This document shows positions 45,059 to 54,702 of a stretch of DNA of 64,000 nucleotides, piece by piece. The notes beneath the pieces are model-generated. The model saw only the letters and a list, made by a program, of their open reading frames with translations, had not been told where the DNA came from and made no database searches. Position 1 is the first letter of the stretch. Each line of letters opens with the position of its first letter. Source of the DNA: Bog-473 sp963706555 (GTDB lineage Bacteria > Actinomycetota > Acidimicrobiia > Acidimicrobiales > RAAP-2); assembly GCA_963706555.1 (NCBI GenBank), contig OY970164.1:2418001-2482000 (forward strand), read 5' to 3'. The translations under genes were made by a program, and so were the position numbers.

Positions 45059-45718
45059 TCACCCCACTGGCGGAGCGAGCGCTGCGGCCAGCCACGTGTC
45101 GACAGTCTGGCGGGCGCGCAGCGCATCTTTCCGATCGGACTGGGTGAGCAGTACCGCGGCCACGCCGCGCATCAAACCTTGCAGGACGATGGCGGCGACG
45201 CCAGCCTCCACATCCGATCGGATGGAACCCTCCACCTGCCCCCGCGCAATCAGCTCCGCCCAACCGTCATACGCCCGTTGATCTGCATCGACCATCCCCT
45301 CGAGCGAGGCCTCCGACGGGAACGTGGAGCCCCACATCACGATCAGGGCACGTTCATCGGCTGTCGGATGTTCGAACAGCTCGAGGTAGGTGTCGACGGT
45401 TGCCCGTAGCAACTCGAGGGCGGACAAGTCGTCGACATCACGATGGGCTCGTTCGAGCGCAGCCACCGTCTCGGCGACGATGCGGTCTTGGGCGCTGTTG
45501 GCGACCTGCGAGACAAGAGCGTCCTTGGTACCGAAATGGTGGGTGGGCAGACCCCGGCTTGTACCGGCGCGCTCGCTGATACTGGCAAGGGAGGCACCAG
45601 CGATCCCCCGTTCGGCAATGATCTCCGCTGCAGCGACGAGCAGGGCACGTTCGGACTCCTGGCGCCGCTCGACCTGCGTGCGTCGGGGTCTAACCGGCGC
45701 TGACACCCTGCTCAGCAT
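45059..45718 (-). CDS. TetR-family transcriptional regulator
   Basis: A 219-residue regulator with an N-terminal HTH (VERRQESERALLVAAAEIIA, IAGASLASISERAGTSRGLP, THHFGTKDALVSQVAN) and a ligand domain typical of TetR_C families (DLSALELLRATVDTYLELFE onwards). The recognition helix has TSRGLPTHHFGTK in place of the common TYYHF. ATG 45718 is used; in-frame upstream sequence continues but crosses the palindrome at 45749-45774, which is a likely autoregulatory site. It is encoded just downstream of, and in the same direction as, the LivF gene, and its stop converges on the epoxide hydrolase. Confidence 0.88.
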   Translation of the reverse strand: MLSRVSAPVRPRRTQVERRQESERALLVAAAEIIAERGIAGASLASISERAGTSRGLPTHHFGTKDALVSQVANSAQDRIVAETVAALERAHRDVDDLSALELLRATVDTYLELFEHPTADERALIVMWGSTFPSEASLEGMVDADQRAYDGWAELIARGQVEGSIRSDVEAGVAAIVLQGLMRGVAAVLLTQSDRKDALRARQTVDTWLAAALAPPVG

Positions 45719-45748
45719 ACATAATTCGCCTGTAGAGAGCAATTGACC

Positions 45749-45774
45749 ACTTGTTGTACGATCGACTACCAAGT
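45749..45774. promoter_or_regulatory. 26-bp palindrome upstream of the TetR gene, likely autoregulatory operator
   Basis: Arms ACTTG (45749-45753) and CAAGT (45770-45774) flank a perfect centre CGATCG (45759-45764), with two further symmetric T/A pairs. It lies 31 bp before the TetR start. The outer arms are the same as those of the 22-bp sites elsewhere, but the spacing is 4 bp longer. Confidence 0.5.
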
Positions 45775-45788
45775 ACCGCCTGTTTCGC

Positions 45789-46529
45789 TCAGCTGGCTGC
45801 CGCGGCTGACTTGTCCTCACCCAGGTAGCGATCCAGCACCTCGGCCCCCGCATCCGCAGCCGGACCGGCCCACCCGACCCGGCCCCTGGACAGGATCACG
45901 CATTGGTTGGCGAGGGCAAGGGCCCGATGGACGAACTGTTCGATCAAGAGCACAGAGATGCCGGCGTCCCGCACCTGCTCCAGACTCTGGAAAACCGCCT
46001 CGACGACGATCGGTGCAAGGCCGAGAGACATCTCGTCCGCGATGAGCAGCTTTGGTTCGACCGCGAGCGCCCGGCCCAACGAAAGCATCTGCTGTTCCCC
46101 TCCGGACAAGCTTCCCGCTCGTTGGCGAGTTCTCGTCCCGAGGATTGGAAACAGAGTGATGGCTCGTTCAACAGCCGCATCCCGTTCGGAACGTCCTCCG
46201 GCTCGCCGGGCGGCCATCTTCAGGTTGTCGAGCACTGACAGGCCGGGGAAGATTCCGCGTCCCTCGGGAATGTACGTCAATCCAGATGTTTGCCGTCGGT
46301 GGGCTGGCATCTTGGAGATGTCCCGACCATTGAATCGAACCGAGCCTGAGGTGAGCGGGACGAGCCCGGACAGCGCACGGGCGAAGGTGCTCTTGCCGGC
46401 TCCATTGGGGCCGAGGAGCGCGACGACTTGGCCTGCTGGGATGTCCACGGACACGTCGAACAGGGCTCGGGACGCCCCGTACCGGACGTCGAGAGAATCA
46501 GCTCGGAGCAGAATCTCAGGTGTCCCCAC
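45789..46529 (-). CDS. livF: LivF-type ABC transporter ATP-binding protein
   Basis: A 246-residue nucleotide-binding subunit. Motifs: ADSLDVRYGASRALFDVSVD start, Walker A GPNGAGKST near residue 40, LTYIPEGRGIFPGLSVLDNL (Q-loop region of LivF), signature SLSGGEQQMLSLGRALA near 136, Walker B LLIADEMSLGLAP near 160 and IEQFVHRALALANQ. These match LivF rather than LivG. GTG 46529 lies behind AGGGAG and gives the family length; the frame stays open more than 400 codons further upstream but that part is antisense to the CoA-transferase gene. It is the only LivF in the window, separated by about 42 kb from LivHM and LivG, and probably completes that importer. Confidence 0.9.
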   Translation of the reverse strand: MGTPEILLRADSLDVRYGASRALFDVSVDIPAGQVVALLGPNGAGKSTFARALSGLVPLTSGSVRFNGRDISKMPAHRRQTSGLTYIPEGRGIFPGLSVLDNLKMAARRAGGRSERDAAVERAITLFPILGTRTRQRAGSLSGGEQQMLSLGRALAVEPKLLIADEMSLGLAPIVVEAVFQSLEQVRDAGISVLLIEQFVHRALALANQCVILSRGRVGWAGPAADAGAEVLDRYLGEDKSAAAAS

Positions 46530-46697
46530 GCTCCCTACAATGCCACAGAGTTGGGTTGCAACGCCTGAGGTATGGCGAGCCGCCAGGGATACCTCCGTTG
46601 AGCGCTTGGACCGTTCTGCGGACCGATTTGAAATCCTACTTGCAAATAGTTCGGACCGTCGATACGCTCTGGTCCCGACCAGAGGAGGGCCCTGTCC

Positions 46698-49131
46698 GTG
46701 GCAGCGACAGAACAAGCGGACGGGCCGCTCGCTGGCATGCGCGTCGTGGACCTGTCGCCCGACCGTGTGGGTGCCCAGGTGAGCCAGACGTTGGCGGATT
46801 ACGGCGCAGATGTCGTCTGGGTCGAGCGGCCGGGCGGAAACCGACTGCGTCAACAGCGGGCGTTTCCCCTCTACGGGCGGGGCAAGCACAGTGTCGTTGC
46901 AGACCTCGGCACGCAGGAGGGTATCGATCGGGTCCGGTCGCTCGCCGCAGGAGCCGACGTGTTCATCGAGACATTCCGCCCTGGTGTCGCGGATCGGCTG
47001 GGACTGGGTTTCGAGGCTCTGGAGGCTGCCAATCCCGGACTGGTCTATGCGTCGGTCACAGGTTTCGGCCGGCAGGGTCCATGGGCAAACCTCAAAGGAT
47101 ATGAGGGAGTGGTGGCCTCGGTCCTCGGGATCTACGGATCGTTCAGTGGCATGAACCCCGGTGGGCGCCCCCCCTTTGTGACGATGCCGTGGTGCACGTT
47201 CGCGGCGACCCACGGAGCGCTCCAGGGGATCCTCTCGGCGGTGTTCGAACGCGGACGCAGTGGCCGCGGGCAGTGGGTCGAGACAAACCTGGCCCAGGCT
47301 GTGACGATCCACGAGGGAGCGTCCTCGTCTTGGTACACCTATCTGGTCAGCACGCGGTGGCCCGACGCATTCGTGACCGCGCCAACCACTTCGCACCACT
47401 TTGTGTTCCGGCTGTTGGTGGGCCAGACGAAGGACGGGCGATGGTTGCAGTTCGCGCAGAATCGCCCGCATCTTTTCGAGTCGTTCATGCGGGTACTGGA
47501 CCTGGACTGGATGCTGACCGATCCGAAATGGGAGGGCATTCCGATCCTGGAGGACGAGGCGCAGCGCGAAGAGTTGCTGCACCGGATGCTCGAAGGGGTG
47601 CGCGACCGGACCCTGGCCGAGTGGCAGGCGGTCTTCGAGGCCGATCACGACGTGTGCGCAGAGCTGTACCGAGACGGCCCCGAGGCGCTCGATCATCCGC
47701 AACTCCTTCATGATGGTGCCATCATCGAGCTCGTCAGCCCTCAGTCCGGAGCGGTGCGCCAACCGGGCCCGCAATTCGACATGACAGCCACTCCCGGCGC
47801 GGTCCGAGCTCCGGCGCCGACGCTCGGCGATGCAACGGACGAGGCCTGGCAACCGCGCCCTGCGGAGAACGGGGTCGAAGGGGGAATCCGGGCGCCCTTG
47901 GAGGGTGTGACGGTCCTTGAGCTCGCGGTCCAGTACGCGGCGCCGTACGGACCGACGATGCTGGCCGATCTCGGGGCGCGGGTGATCAAGGTCGAGCAGT
48001 TGGAGGGAGACTCAATCCGGCGCCAGGTGCCTCAGTTTCCCGAGATCGGTGGCGGCAAGGTGATGCAGGGTAAGGAGAGCGTCGCGGTCGACATCCGCAC
48101 GCCGGAGGGCCGCGAGATCCTGCACAAGCTGGCGGCGAGAGCGGACGTGGTGGTGAACGGGTTCCGGGCCGGCGCGGCAGAACGAGGCGCGTTCGACTTT
48201 GCGACGCTGCGGAAGATCAATCCCGATATCGTCTACGTGAACGGGGCGGGATACGGCACCAGCGGACCATACGGCGATCGCGGCTTCGTTCGCACCCAGC
48301 TTCGGCGCTGCGGGCGGTATCGCGGCAGCACATCTCGGTGGCCCCGGCCCACAGGATCCCTCGATCAGCTTCGACGAGGTCGTGGCCCGCAGCATGCTCC
48401 TGCGTTCGGCAAGCGCGACGAAGTATGCGTCGGCTGACGGCATCGGGGCACTCGGCGTGGCGACGGCGGCCCTCCTGGGACTCCTGGCACGCCAGCGCGG
48501 CGCCGGTGGGCAGCAGGTAGTGGCGTCGATGCTCCTCTCGACAGCCCATGCCATGGCGGACCATGTCATCGAAGTTCCCGACGCCCCCGGTGGTTTGACC
48601 GCGGGCCCGGAGATGCGTGGCCCGGTGGCGCGGTACCGCATCTACGACGCTGCCGACGGGTGGGTATTCCTGGCGGCTCCGCAGCCGGGCGAGTGGGACG
48701 AGCTCGTCGAGGCGCTCGCGCCCTATGCCGATCTCCGACCCGACCCCCGCTTCGCCACCGAGAGCGATCGCCAGGTCAATGACGACGTTCTCGGCGAGGT
48801 TCTGGCTGGCATCTTCGTCCAGCGAGGCAAGGACGAGTGGCAGCGGGATATGACAGCAGCCGACGTCGCCTGTGTCGCGATCACCACCGGTCCCGTCGAG
48901 GGCCTCTTGATGAGCGACGACTACGGACGGGCAAGCGGCTATCTGGTCGACGTGACACACCCGATATTCGACGACCACCCGCGGTTGGCGCCTATCGTTC
49001 GGTTTTCGCGCTCGACCGTGCAGGCGAAGGCGGGAGTTCTCTGCGGCAACGCGACCGATGCGGTGCTCGACGAGCTCGGCTACACCCGCGAGCAGATCAC
49101 CGACCTGCGGGTGAAAGAGGTCATCGGATGA
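46698..49131 (+). CDS. Fused double-domain class III CoA-transferase (CaiB/BaiF), one frameshift
   Basis: Two CaiB/BaiF domains, 810 residues after removing one extra base near 48278-48283. Domain 1: LAGMRVVDLSPDRVGAQVSQ, YGADVVWVERPGGNRLR, GRGKHSVVADLGTQEG, VFIETFRPGVADRLGLG, GQWVETNLAQAVT. Domain 2: LEGVTVLELAVQYAAPYGPT, LGARVIKVEQLEGDSIRR, VVVNGFRAGAAERGAFD, YGTSGPYGDR, then in the next frame SFAPSFGAAGGIA and GQQVVASMLLSTA. The catalytic Asp site is Gln in domain 1 and Leu in domain 2, unlike the Glu of the other two fused proteins. GTG 46698 follows AGGAGGG. It is divergent from LivF and leads the transcript with the fourth thiolase/DUF35 pair. Confidence 0.82.
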
Positions 49132-49204
49132 CCGCCGTGCAGTGGAACAGGAAGGACTGACAACCAATGACGACAGTGCGTCACGCGTCGGGGAGGCTCT
49201 AACA

Positions 49205-50417
49205 ATGACGATGAAGGATCAAGCGGCGGTTGTGGGTGTGGGCGGAACCCAGTACTACAAGCGCGGGCAGTCGTACCCGCAGGAGTCAGAGCTGAGCCTT
49301 GTTTGTAAAGCAATTCTGGCCGCCCTCGACGACGCGGGACTCACGATCAAAGATGTCGACGGGTTCGCGCTCTACGCGAGTTCGTTCGAGCCGGCCGAGG
49401 TCGCGGCGGCACTCGGTGTGCCGGAGGTTCGGTACACCGCAACCACGACGGGGGGTGGCGGGGCTTCCGGCGCGTCTGATCGGCTTGGCCGCGTCGGCTA
49501 TCCACGCCGGCATGGCCACGTGCGTCGTGACGGCATACCCCGTGCAGCAGGCGCACCGTCGCCTCGGCGGCAGTGCTGTCGCGACAGAGAACGGACCTCA
49601 GCTGACCTATGGCACCGCCGGCCTTGGTATCGCGTCGCCGTATATGGGCTTCACGGCCAACGACGGACTGTTGGGCCCCGGCCACGCGGCGGCACTGATC
49701 GCGAAGCGTCACATGCACAAATACGGCACGACGCGCGAGCATTTTGCTGAGATTGCGATCTCGACGCGAGAGAACGCGATCAGGCGCCCGAAGGCGATCA
49801 AGAAGACCCCGTTGACGCGTGACGACTATTTCAACGCTCGGATGATCGCCGAACCTCTCTGCCTCTTCGACTTCACATTGGAGACTGACGGCTGCGTGGC
49901 TGCGATCACGGTGTCAGCCGACCGAGCCAAGGATCTGCGTCACCCTCCGGTGTACGTCATGGGCTCGGCACACGGCGGTCCAGGGCGCACCGGACCGCTC
50001 AATTGGAAATGGCTCCAGATGGCCGAGGACGACCTTGTGTCATCAGGGTCGAGGTACCCTGCTCGCCGGCTGTACGAGATGGCCGGGGTAGGGCCGCAAG
50101 ATGTCGACGTTGCGTTGATCTACGACAACTTCGTGCCGATGGTTCTCATGCAGCTCGAGGACTACGGATTCTGTCCCAGGGGTGAGGGCGGGCCCTTCGT
50201 CGCCGACGGCAACATTCGGTGGAAGACCGGCTCTCTCCCGGTGAACACCCACGGGGGGAACCTGTCGGAGGCGTATCTCCTCGGCATGAGCCACATCATG
50301 GAGGCGGTTGAGCAACTGCGCGGCACGGCCATAAATCAAGTCGACGGAGCCGAGATCGCCCTCGTCACCGGCGGAACTTCGCTGCTGCCCATGGGCGGCA
50401 CACTCCTACGGAGGTAG
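49205..50417 (+). CDS. Thiolase-fold Ltp2-like protein (pair 4), frameshifted
   Basis: A thiolase-fold protein of 403 residues once a frame break near 49475-49478 is corrected: GGGGASGAS in one frame joins LIGLAASAIHAGMATCVVTA in the next, colinear with pair 2. The cysteine site is Gly86 and both oxyanion histidines are Tyr (IYDNFVPMVLMQLEDYGFCP and NTHGGNLSEAYLLG). This no-Cys, two-Tyr set is what the steroid side-chain aldolase Ltp2 has, so this paralogue is the best Ltp2-type retro-aldolase candidate in the window. ATG 49205 follows GGGGAGG by 8 nt. The DUF35 gene starts 8 bp after its stop. Confidence 0.85.
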
Positions 50418-50425
50418 GCACACAC

Positions 50426-50902
50426 ATGACGACAACCAGTTCCTTCGGCGAGCTTCGCAAGGGAGTATTCCCGACCATGCAGAAGCAGACCTTCGCCGAC
50501 CCGACGACGCAACCCTTCTGGGACGCGGCGCGCGAGGACCGTCTGGTCGTGCCGCGCTGCACGAACTGCGGCACGTTCCGGCTGCCGCCGTACCCCATCT
50601 GCTACGCCTGCCAGAGCTTCGACCTCGAGTGGGTGGAGCTCTCGGGCCTGGGCACGGTGTACAGCTATACGGTCGTGCACCATCCGCTGCACCCCGACCT
50701 GGCCGCAGTCGTTCCCTACGTGTCGGGGATCGTCGAGCTTGATGGGACCCAGGGTGAAGGCGCCCGGATACTTGTGAACATCATCGACTGCGAGCCCGAA
50801 GAGATCAAAATCGGCTCACGGGTCCGCATCGTGTTCGAACACGTCAACGAAGACATGTCGACACCGCGGTTCCGTCCGGTCAGGGACGACGACAAGGAGT
50901 GA
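50426..50902 (+). CDS. DUF35 Zn-ribbon/OB-fold protein (pair 4)
   Basis: A 158-residue DUF35 protein with helix DPTTQPFWDAAREDRLVVPR, zinc ribbon CTNC and CYAC (about residues 45-62), and OB-fold GTVYSYTVVHHPLHPDLAA, PYVSGIVELDGTQGEGARI. ATG 50426 is used; ATG 50480 would give a length nearer its paralogues. It probably binds the thiolase-fold protein encoded just before it, as ChsH2-DUF35 binds Ltp2. Its stop is 2 bp before the next gene's ATG. Confidence 0.9.
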   Translation: MTTTSSFGELRKGVFPTMQKQTFADPTTQPFWDAAREDRLVVPRCTNCGTFRLPPYPICYACQSFDLEWVELSGLGTVYSYTVVHHPLHPDLAAVVPYVSGIVELDGTQGEGARILVNIIDCEPEEIKIGSRVRIVFEHVNEDMSTPRFRPVRDDDKE

Positions 50903-50904
50903 CC

Positions 50905-52059
50905 ATGGAGAAGAAGATCTGGGCCAACTCGGCGGACTCCCACCTGATGGAGCCTTTCGAATTGTTCAAGGAGAACCTGCCTCCTGACTTGGCCGACCGC
51001 ATGCCGCATGCAGTGCGCGACGACGATGGGCAGTTTGAGACGATCTACGTCGACGGCCAGGAGTTCCGTCGAAAGGTTCCCTTTGCGAAACGGCCGATGG
51101 TCGATCCCGAGACCGGTTTGGGCGTCGTAGAACGGGCGCCGGGGCAGAACGACAAGCGATTGCGGCTCAAGGACCTCAACCAGGAGGGAGTCTGGGGTGA
51201 GCTCGTATACACCTCGGTCGGGATGTGGATGCACTCGATGCGTGACCCGCAGCTCATGCTTGCCGGGTGCCAGGTCATCAATGATTGGGCCATTGAGTAC
51301 CAGCGGTTCTCGCCCCGTTACGTGTGCACGGCCATGATCCCGACGCTGAGCGTGGAGACGGCGGTGTCGGAAGTCGAACGCACCGCTGGCATGGGCTTCA
51401 AGATCGCCATGCTCCCCACGTCGCCGACCATCAGTGGGCCGAACTGGCACAGGGACGACTGGCATCCACTCTGGGCAGTGATGGCCGAGGCCGGGATGCA
51501 TGTGGGATTCCACGCCGGTAGCGATCCCCATGAGGCGGACACCTTCAACGGCACCTACCACGGGGGCCCGGCGGCCACCTGATGAACTACTACGAGGCCA
51601 GTTACCACATGCAGCTCGCCGCGGCGAAGTTGGTGGCGAGCGGCGTCTTCGACCGGCATCCCACGCTCAAGTGCGTGGTGTCCGAGGGGGGTGCCACATG
51701 GGTGCCCGTTCATGGCGGACCGCCTTGACGAGGCCTACCGTCAGCACGTCAATCAGGTGTGGCCGAAATTCAAACGCCTCCCCAGTGAGTACCTCTTCGA
51801 GAACGTCTATGCGTCGTTCCAGCACGATCGCTCCGCGCCGCAGGCCTTGGCGGCCATGGGCTACCAGAATGTGTGTTGGGGCAGCGATTACCCGCACCTC
51901 GAAGGCACGTTCGGGCATACGCAAAAGACGCTCCATGAACTCGTCGACGATCTGACGCCCGCGCAGCGGGAACGGATGACGAAGGGCGCATTCCAGGAGC
52001 TCTTCCCGCACGTCCCGCCAGCGCCTGCAGACGGTACCGAGATTCCCGAGGAGGCCTGA
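50905..52059 (+). CDS. Amidohydrolase-2 family protein, two compensating frameshifts
   Basis: A 384-residue protein when two shifts are corrected: one G missing in GGGGG at 51562-51566 (restoring HGGPGGHLMNYYEASYHMQL) and one C too many in CCC at 51705-51707 (restoring GGATWVPFMADRLDEAYRQH). The start reads WANSADSHLMEPFELFKENL, the metal motif of the family; VGFHAGSDPHEADTFNGTYH holds a further His, and WGSDYPHLEGTFGHTQ the C-terminal catalytic Asp. ATG 50905 is chosen because AAGGAG ends 6 nt before it, although GTG 50899 overlaps the DUF35 stop. Same family as 30795-31997. The two shifts cancel, so both ends are in one frame. Confidence 0.82.
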
Positions 52060-52136
52060 TCGTTACCATCCCTTACGTCAGCGAGCTCGAGGCGAGCTAC
52101 GGCGAGGCGGTTCGCGTCTCGCCCCTTGTCCGGCGT

Positions 52137-53064
52137 GTGCTCGCCGAGAACCCAGGGCCGTTCACGTACCTCGGGACGGGAACATACCTGATCGGCCACG
52201 GCGAGGTCGCGGTCGTCGACCCAGGGCCCGCTCGACGACACGCATGTGGAACGGGTGTTGGCCGCGCTCGATCCGGGCGAGCGGATCACCCACCTGTTGA
52301 TCACGCACACCCACAGTGACCACTCGCCGGCATCGGAGCCGCTGCAGGCGCGCACCGGTGCCGTCACGTATGGTTTCGGGCCTCAGCGGGTGGCGCCCGA
52401 TCTCTCCACGCTGGCCGACGATGCTGTGGTCTTCGGGGATCTTGAAGCCGACGGCAACCCGCTGGCCGATCTTCCCCTGAAAGCCGATGGCACCGCACAG
52501 GCGATGCCCACGCTTGGCGGCGACCAGTCGTTCGAGCCCGACGTGGTCCTGCGAGATGGCGATGTCGTCGAGGGCGACGGATGGACGTTTGATGCGGTCT
52601 ACACGCCGGGGCACGCGTCGAATCATCTCTGCTACTTCCTCCGGGAAGAGAACACGCTGTGTTCGGGTGACCATGTCATGGGCTGGTCCACGACAGTCGT
52701 CTCCCCGCCCGACGGCGATCTGGGCGAATACCAGGACAGCCTCGAGAAGCTTCTCGGTCGGGAACAGGACCGTCGGTACCTTCCGACCCACGGTCCACCG
52801 GTAGAGGAGCCACACGCGCTCGTGCGCGCCTTCCTCGCCCATCGCAGCGAGCGCGGCCAACAGCTCCTCGCTGCGCTCGACGCCGGACCGGCGACGATCG
52901 CCGAGCTCGTACCCCGCGTCTATGCCCTGACAAGCAAGAAGCTTTGGAGGGGAGCGGCAGGCTCCATGTACGCGCACCTCCTCTATCTCCGTGATGCCGG
53001 CCTCGTCGAGGTCGAGGACGACGCGCCGAGGAGGACCTCGGCCTGGGCGAGGCGTCGCTCGTGA
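52137..53064 (+). CDS. MBL-fold hydrolase of the LACTB2 type, frameshifted, start unclear
   Basis: A metallo-beta-lactamase-fold protein of about 309 residues from GTG 52137. The frame breaks at CCC 52227-52229 (one C too many): GEVAVVDPGP joins LDDTHVERVLAALDPGERI. The metal motif THTHSDHSPA, the GHASNHLCYFL His loop, GDHVMGWSTTVVSPPDGD and PTHGPP are all present, followed by a C-terminal winged-helix part (TIAELVPRVYALTSKKLWRG) as in LACTB2-like nucleases or hydrolases. Coding character continues upstream of 52137 to about 52062 (VTIPYVSELEASYGEAVRVS) behind a GAGGAGG site, but no ATG, GTG or TTG is found there, so another base error near the start is likely. It is probably coupled to the amidohydrolase before it. 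Confidence 0.8.
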
Positions 53065-53116
53065 GGTCCCGCGCTCTCAGGCGACAGGCGACGAATCCGG
53101 CTGCGATCGGAGCTCG

Positions 53117-53962
53117 TTACGAGGAGGCAGGCGTCAGGCCCAGCTCGCGACAGCATCTCTTCTCTACGACGGAGTCAGCAGCGGTCCGATGTGGGAAGTG
53201 GACGATCGTGCCGCCGTCAACGACCAGGGTCTGGCCCGTCATATAGGAGGACATGTCGGAGAGAAGGAAGAGAAGTGGTCCGGCAAGTTCGTGGGTACGG
53301 CCGAATCGTCGCAACGGTACGCCCTCGCTGACCGCCATTGCATCGAAGCGAGCGAGAGCCTGCTCCTCCGGCTCAGGCATGTTTTCGAGGAGGCGCGGTA
53401 CCGCAGTGATGTCAGGTGCAATGCAGTTGATGCGGATGCCGTGCGGACCCCATTCGTCAGCGAGGGTGCGGGCGAGCGACATGACTCCCGCCTTGGCTGC
53501 CCCGTACGCTGCTTGGTTCCGTGCGCCGTAGAGGCCGCTGACCGACGCAACCATTGCGATGGCTCCACCCCCCTCTGCGACCATATGGCGACCCGCAGCG
53601 TGACAAATGAACCATTGCGACCAGAGGTTCAGCCGCAGCTGTGCGTCCCAATGCTCTGTATCGCTGTCGAGGAACGGCCGAGGGTTGACGAGCCCGACGA
53701 TATTCGCGACGCGAGTCAGACCGCCGAGACGGGCATGGGCCTCATCCACGGCAGCGTCAGCACCGGATGCAGTGGTGACGTCGGCGACGATGGCGTGTCC
53801 ACCGATCTCGGCGGCCACGCTGTGGGCCCGCTCGGCATTGATGTCGACGATGGCGACGGATGCGCCAGCCTCGGCGAGGAGCTGGGCGAGCAGCCGCCCG
53901 CTCCCGTATCCACCCCCGACCACCAGCGCTTGCTGACCGTCAAAGCCGAAGAGATCCTTCAC
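53117..53962 (-). CDS. Short-chain dehydrogenase/reductase
   Basis: A 281-residue SDR. The cofactor loop reads VVGGGYGSGRLLAQLLAEAG (about residues 14-33), a variant of TGxxxGxG; then ADVTTASGAD, ANIVGLVNPRPF in place of NNAG, and the catalytic set SVSGLYGARNQAAYGAAKAG with Tyr and Lys in YGAAK. The C-terminal substrate lid holds VPLRRFGRTHELAGPLLFLL, MTGQTLVVDGG. NAD(P)-dependent oxidation of a secondary alcohol is expected. It converges on the MBL gene and starts 21 bp after the TetR gene stop, so regulator and SDR form one leftward unit. Confidence 0.87.
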   Translation of the reverse strand: MKDLFGFDGQQALVVGGGYGSGRLLAQLLAEAGASVAIVDINAERAHSVAAEIGGHAIVADVTTASGADAAVDEAHARLGGLTRVANIVGLVNPRPFLDSDTEHWDAQLRLNLWSQWFICHAAGRHMVAEGGGAIAMVASVSGLYGARNQAAYGAAKAGVMSLARTLADEWGPHGIRINCIAPDITAVPRLLENMPEPEEQALARFDAMAVSEGVPLRRFGRTHELAGPLLFLLSDMSSYMTGQTLVVDGGTIVHFPHRTAADSVVEKRCCRELGLTPASS

Positions 53963-53983
53963 GGTATGCCCCTTTCGAGAGTG

Positions 53984-54610
53984 TCACGGCATGAGCCGGA
54001 GTGCCGGCCAGGCGTACCGCACGACATGCGCTTTGGTTTCTGCGCGATCGAGATCTCCAGAATCGCTCGCGTGCATGCTGGCGACCACCAGATCGTGAAT
54101 GCTGTAGGCGTCGGCTTCAGGCCGGGGTGAGTGAAGGGTGCCGAGGTCATTTCCGGCACGGAGAGCCCCGACGAGTGGTCGGCAGGCGATCTCACGCAGT
54201 CGGATCATCATCTCGGCGCTCGGGCCGGACGAGCGAGTCGCGGCGGCGGCCAACATCGCCGCCCGCCTCGCACGTCGGGGCACGAAGAACACATCGAGGA
54301 AGCGATCAAGCCAGGCTTCAACGGCAGCGGCAGGGTCCTTCGCTGCGGCCACGACACGTCCGAGGGACCGACCTACCGATTCCGCCTCGTGCAACAAGAA
54401 GGTATCCAACAAGGCCTCTTTTGAGTCATAATGGCGATAGAAGGCCCGGGTGGACAGGCCGGCCTCCGCCAGGATCTCGCCTACCGACATGTCGGAGTAG
54501 TCGTTGCGCTCCATGACGCGGATTGCGGCTTCAATCAAGAGGCGACGTTCGGTCTCGTCGTCGAATCTTCGGGGTCGTCCAACTGGCGTCGTGTCTGTCG
54601 ACTTGCGCAA
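53984..54610 (-). CDS. TetR-family transcriptional regulator
   Basis: A 208-residue regulator: HTH DDETERRLLIEAAIRVMERN, YSDMSVGEILAEAGLSTRAF, YRHYDSKEALLDTFL, then a helical ligand domain. The start is TTG 54610, with GRPRRFDDETERR giving a typical basic N-terminus. The start codon area contains ACTTGCGCAAGC, two half-sites of the window's recurrent palindrome placed back to back without spacer; this may be chance because it is coding sequence. It sits between the SDR it may control and the metallophosphoesterase gene. Confidence 0.88.
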   Translation of the reverse strand: MRKSTDTTPVGRPRRFDDETERRLLIEAAIRVMERNDYSDMSVGEILAEAGLSTRAFYRHYDSKEALLDTFLLHEAESVGRSLGRVVAAAKDPAAAVEAWLDRFLDVFFVPRRARRAAMLAAAATRSSGPSAEMMIRLREIACRPLVGALRAGNDLGTLHSPRPEADAYSIHDLVVASMHASDSGDLDRAETKAHVVRYAWPALRLMP

Positions 54611-54702
54611 GCCCTACTCCTGGTCGATGGCCGCGGTGTGCGACAACGAACAGTCCATCGGCAGGCCCGACGCCACCATGGATGGGATGTCCGCTTCCAT
54701 CC

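Noticed and set aside
46638..46659. ACTTGC half-site before the third fused CoA-transferase gene
   Set aside because: The partner half-site at the 10-nt spacing is absent (GACCGT), so it does not meet the palindrome definition.
46530..47852. Long upstream extension of the LivF frame
   Set aside because: The extension is antisense to a CaiB domain and adds more than 400 residues foreign to LivF; the family start fits GTG 46529.
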